NCBI GenBank assembly: GCA_030248135.1
Contig: JASANC010001108.1
Coordinates: forward strand, 37,224-101,223
Reading direction: 5' to 3'
DNA length: 64,000 nt
DNA from: Theristus sp. LFF4_11
Taxonomy: Eukaryota > Nematoda > Chromadorea > Monhysterida > Xyalidae
The position numbers and the translations under genes are program-made. Below the pieces are notes generated by a model. That model ran no database searches. It saw nothing but the letters and a program-made list of their open reading frames with translations, and was not told the DNA's origin. Positions 62,820 to 64,000 of the stretch are shown here, piece after piece; positions within the stretch are counted from its first letter, which is position 1, and every line of letters begins with the position of its first letter.

Positions 62820-64000
62820 AAAATTTGTAAGAGTGAAAAACTGATACCCAGTCAAAATGCTACCAACTTTAAAAAATGCACAATTTTGACCCAAAAAAAT
62901 GCCCGGGCAAAAAAATAAACTAAATTTTCAGAATCTACGGATTAAATTACCCTAGGAAACACTTTTGTTCAACTGTGAAAGTGTCCCAGCTAAAAATTGA
63001 AAGGGCGAACACTTAAAACCAGGTGAAAACCCTCCGAACTTTAAAAATGCCCAATTTTTTACCCAAAAACAGGGTCTGGGTAAAAAATTAACCCAATTTT
63101 CAAAATCTCCGGATGGAATTACCCCAGGGAACATTTTTGTTCGACTGTGAAAGTGTCGCAGGTAAAAATTGAAAGGGCGAACACATATGATTACATACCA
63201 AAAAAAAATAGAAACAAAAATAAGTAACACTGTTTTCAGAATAGGTTTTTCGTGTCTACAGCGTATGAAAAGTTGTCCGATAAAAATTTTTTCGCGGCTT
63301 CAAGCACAACTTTGGATGTTCTGTTTGTGTGCACAGGAGCAGGTTTGTAGCTTATAGTATGCTCGCTGGAGGCAGCGAGCAAATTTGAAAAAAGCGCGCG
63401 AGGGAATATCCAGCCATATAATGCGTGATGCTCTCTCCGCTCGCTGCGCTCGCTCGCGCATCCGCATGATAATGGCAGCCGGTATGTAAATGCAAATGCG
63501 TAACAATGTTAGCGCTATGGTATAACGCAAAAAACTGGCAGTGTAATAGTTTTTGTCATATTTTTTAATGACGTCAGATCAGATGACTTAATGCAATGAC
63601 TCATGCGTCTTCACAAAGTCGTCTTCGCCCATCTTCTGCAGATACGGATGCAGCATGGTGCCGTTGGTCGGTCGGTTGCACAAGTGTTCGCCGTTTCAAT
63701 TTTTGCCTGAAATTGTTCCATGACCGAACAAATAGTTTCCTGGGGTGATTTCATACTGAGATTTTGAAAATAATGTTAATTTTTGCCTCCGACCTTTATT
63801 TGAAGCAAATTTGGGCATTTTTTAAATTTTGAAGGCTTTTACGTCGTTACAAGTGTTCGCCCTTTAAATGTTTGTCTGAAGTTGTTTCATAACCGAACAA
63901 TAAAGTTTCCTGGGGTAATTCAATTTGAAGGTTTTGAAAATTACGTTAATTTTTGTCTCCGACCTTCATTTTGGGTAAAATTTCCCCAGACCTTTTTGAC
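62820..64000. mobile_element. Foldback-like structure: inverted arms of ~165-bp units around a 0.5-kb centre
   Basis: The left arm (62820-63180) read in reverse gives GTGTTCGCCCTTTCAATTTT, then CCCTGGGGTAATTCCATCC, GATTTTGAAAATTGGGTTAA and a second similar unit. The right arm (63683-64000, cut by the window edge) gives the same series forward, with two units starting GTGTTCGCC at 63684 and 63848. The centre 63181-63682 is unique and includes the Ly6 exon fragment. The arms also resemble the repeat units of the TTAA element at 26203-28622 (GGGCAAAAA and CCTGGAGAATTAAC-type words). Confidence 0.65.
63599..63681 (-). pseudogene. Copy of part of the last exon of the Ly6-like gene
   Basis: On the minus strand it encodes CNRPTNGTMLHPYLQKM, then GEDDFVKTHE. 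It matches about nine of ten bases of the Ly6-like gene's last exon (CNRPTNGTMLRPYLQKM, VDEDIVKTHE). It begins exactly at the second half of the C-N-x-D-x-C-N motif and stops just before the end of the coding region. No other exon, splice site or promoter is nearby, so it is a fragment, not a gene. It could derive from the neighbour 7 kb away or from a paralogue elsewhere. Confidence 0.82.

Overview
This is a eukaryotic, almost certainly invertebrate animal, genomic window. Genes are split into many short exons with GT-AG introns, and the proteins are animal families: BLTP1/lpd-3, an anion-type Cys-loop receptor, a C-type lectin, SMYD methyltransferases and a Ly6-type secreted protein. The Ly6-type protein ends in a C-x-C-N-x-D-x-C-N motif, and small secreted lectin-type proteins are common in ecdysozoans, so a nematode or nematode-like lineage is plausible. 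I cannot fix the phylum from this sequence alone. There are no bacterial operons, rRNA genes or CRISPR arrays, and I found no convincing intact tRNA gene.

Layout. 267-15588 (minus): the 5' part of a BLTP1/lpd-3 bridge-type lipid transfer protein gene, running off the left edge. Most exon junctions can be phased by hand. 15971-20212: a large non-coding element bounded by ~50-bp inverted ends and full of long G or C runs. 21510-25615 (minus): a predicted secreted protein with beta-trefoil, EGF and PAN-like modules. 26207-28618: a TTAA-flanked element with 16-bp terminal inverted repeats and ~0.7-kb inverted arms. 29884-30773 (minus): a small multi-pass membrane protein. 34369-38221 (plus): a Cys-loop receptor subunit with a PAR selectivity motif. 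38967-40370 (plus): a C-type lectin-like protein with a His/Asp-rich insertion. 41227-55850 (plus): three tandem SMYD genes. 56240-57133 (minus): a Ly6-like secreted protein. 57134-64000: repeat-rich DNA with a TIR element, a ~149-bp minisatellite and a foldback-like structure that holds a copy of part of the Ly6 gene's last exon.

The genes look functionally independent: lipid transport, inhibitory neurotransmission, secreted lectins and protein lysine methylation. The only clear local relationship is the SMYD tandem array, which arose by duplication with shared exon boundaries. Introns and spacers are packed with short non-autonomous transposons in at least six families (A-F in the features), tRNA-derived SINEs and foldback elements.

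The observations most worth following are: (1) an element family (F) whose two opposite ends each supply a GT 5' splice site in unrelated genes; (2) a foldback structure carrying a host exon fragment; (3) the TTAA palindrome; and (4) two SMYD paralogues with an altered SET signature motif. Exon edges were read by eye from splice signals, reading phase and recalled family conservation; none was checked against transcripts.
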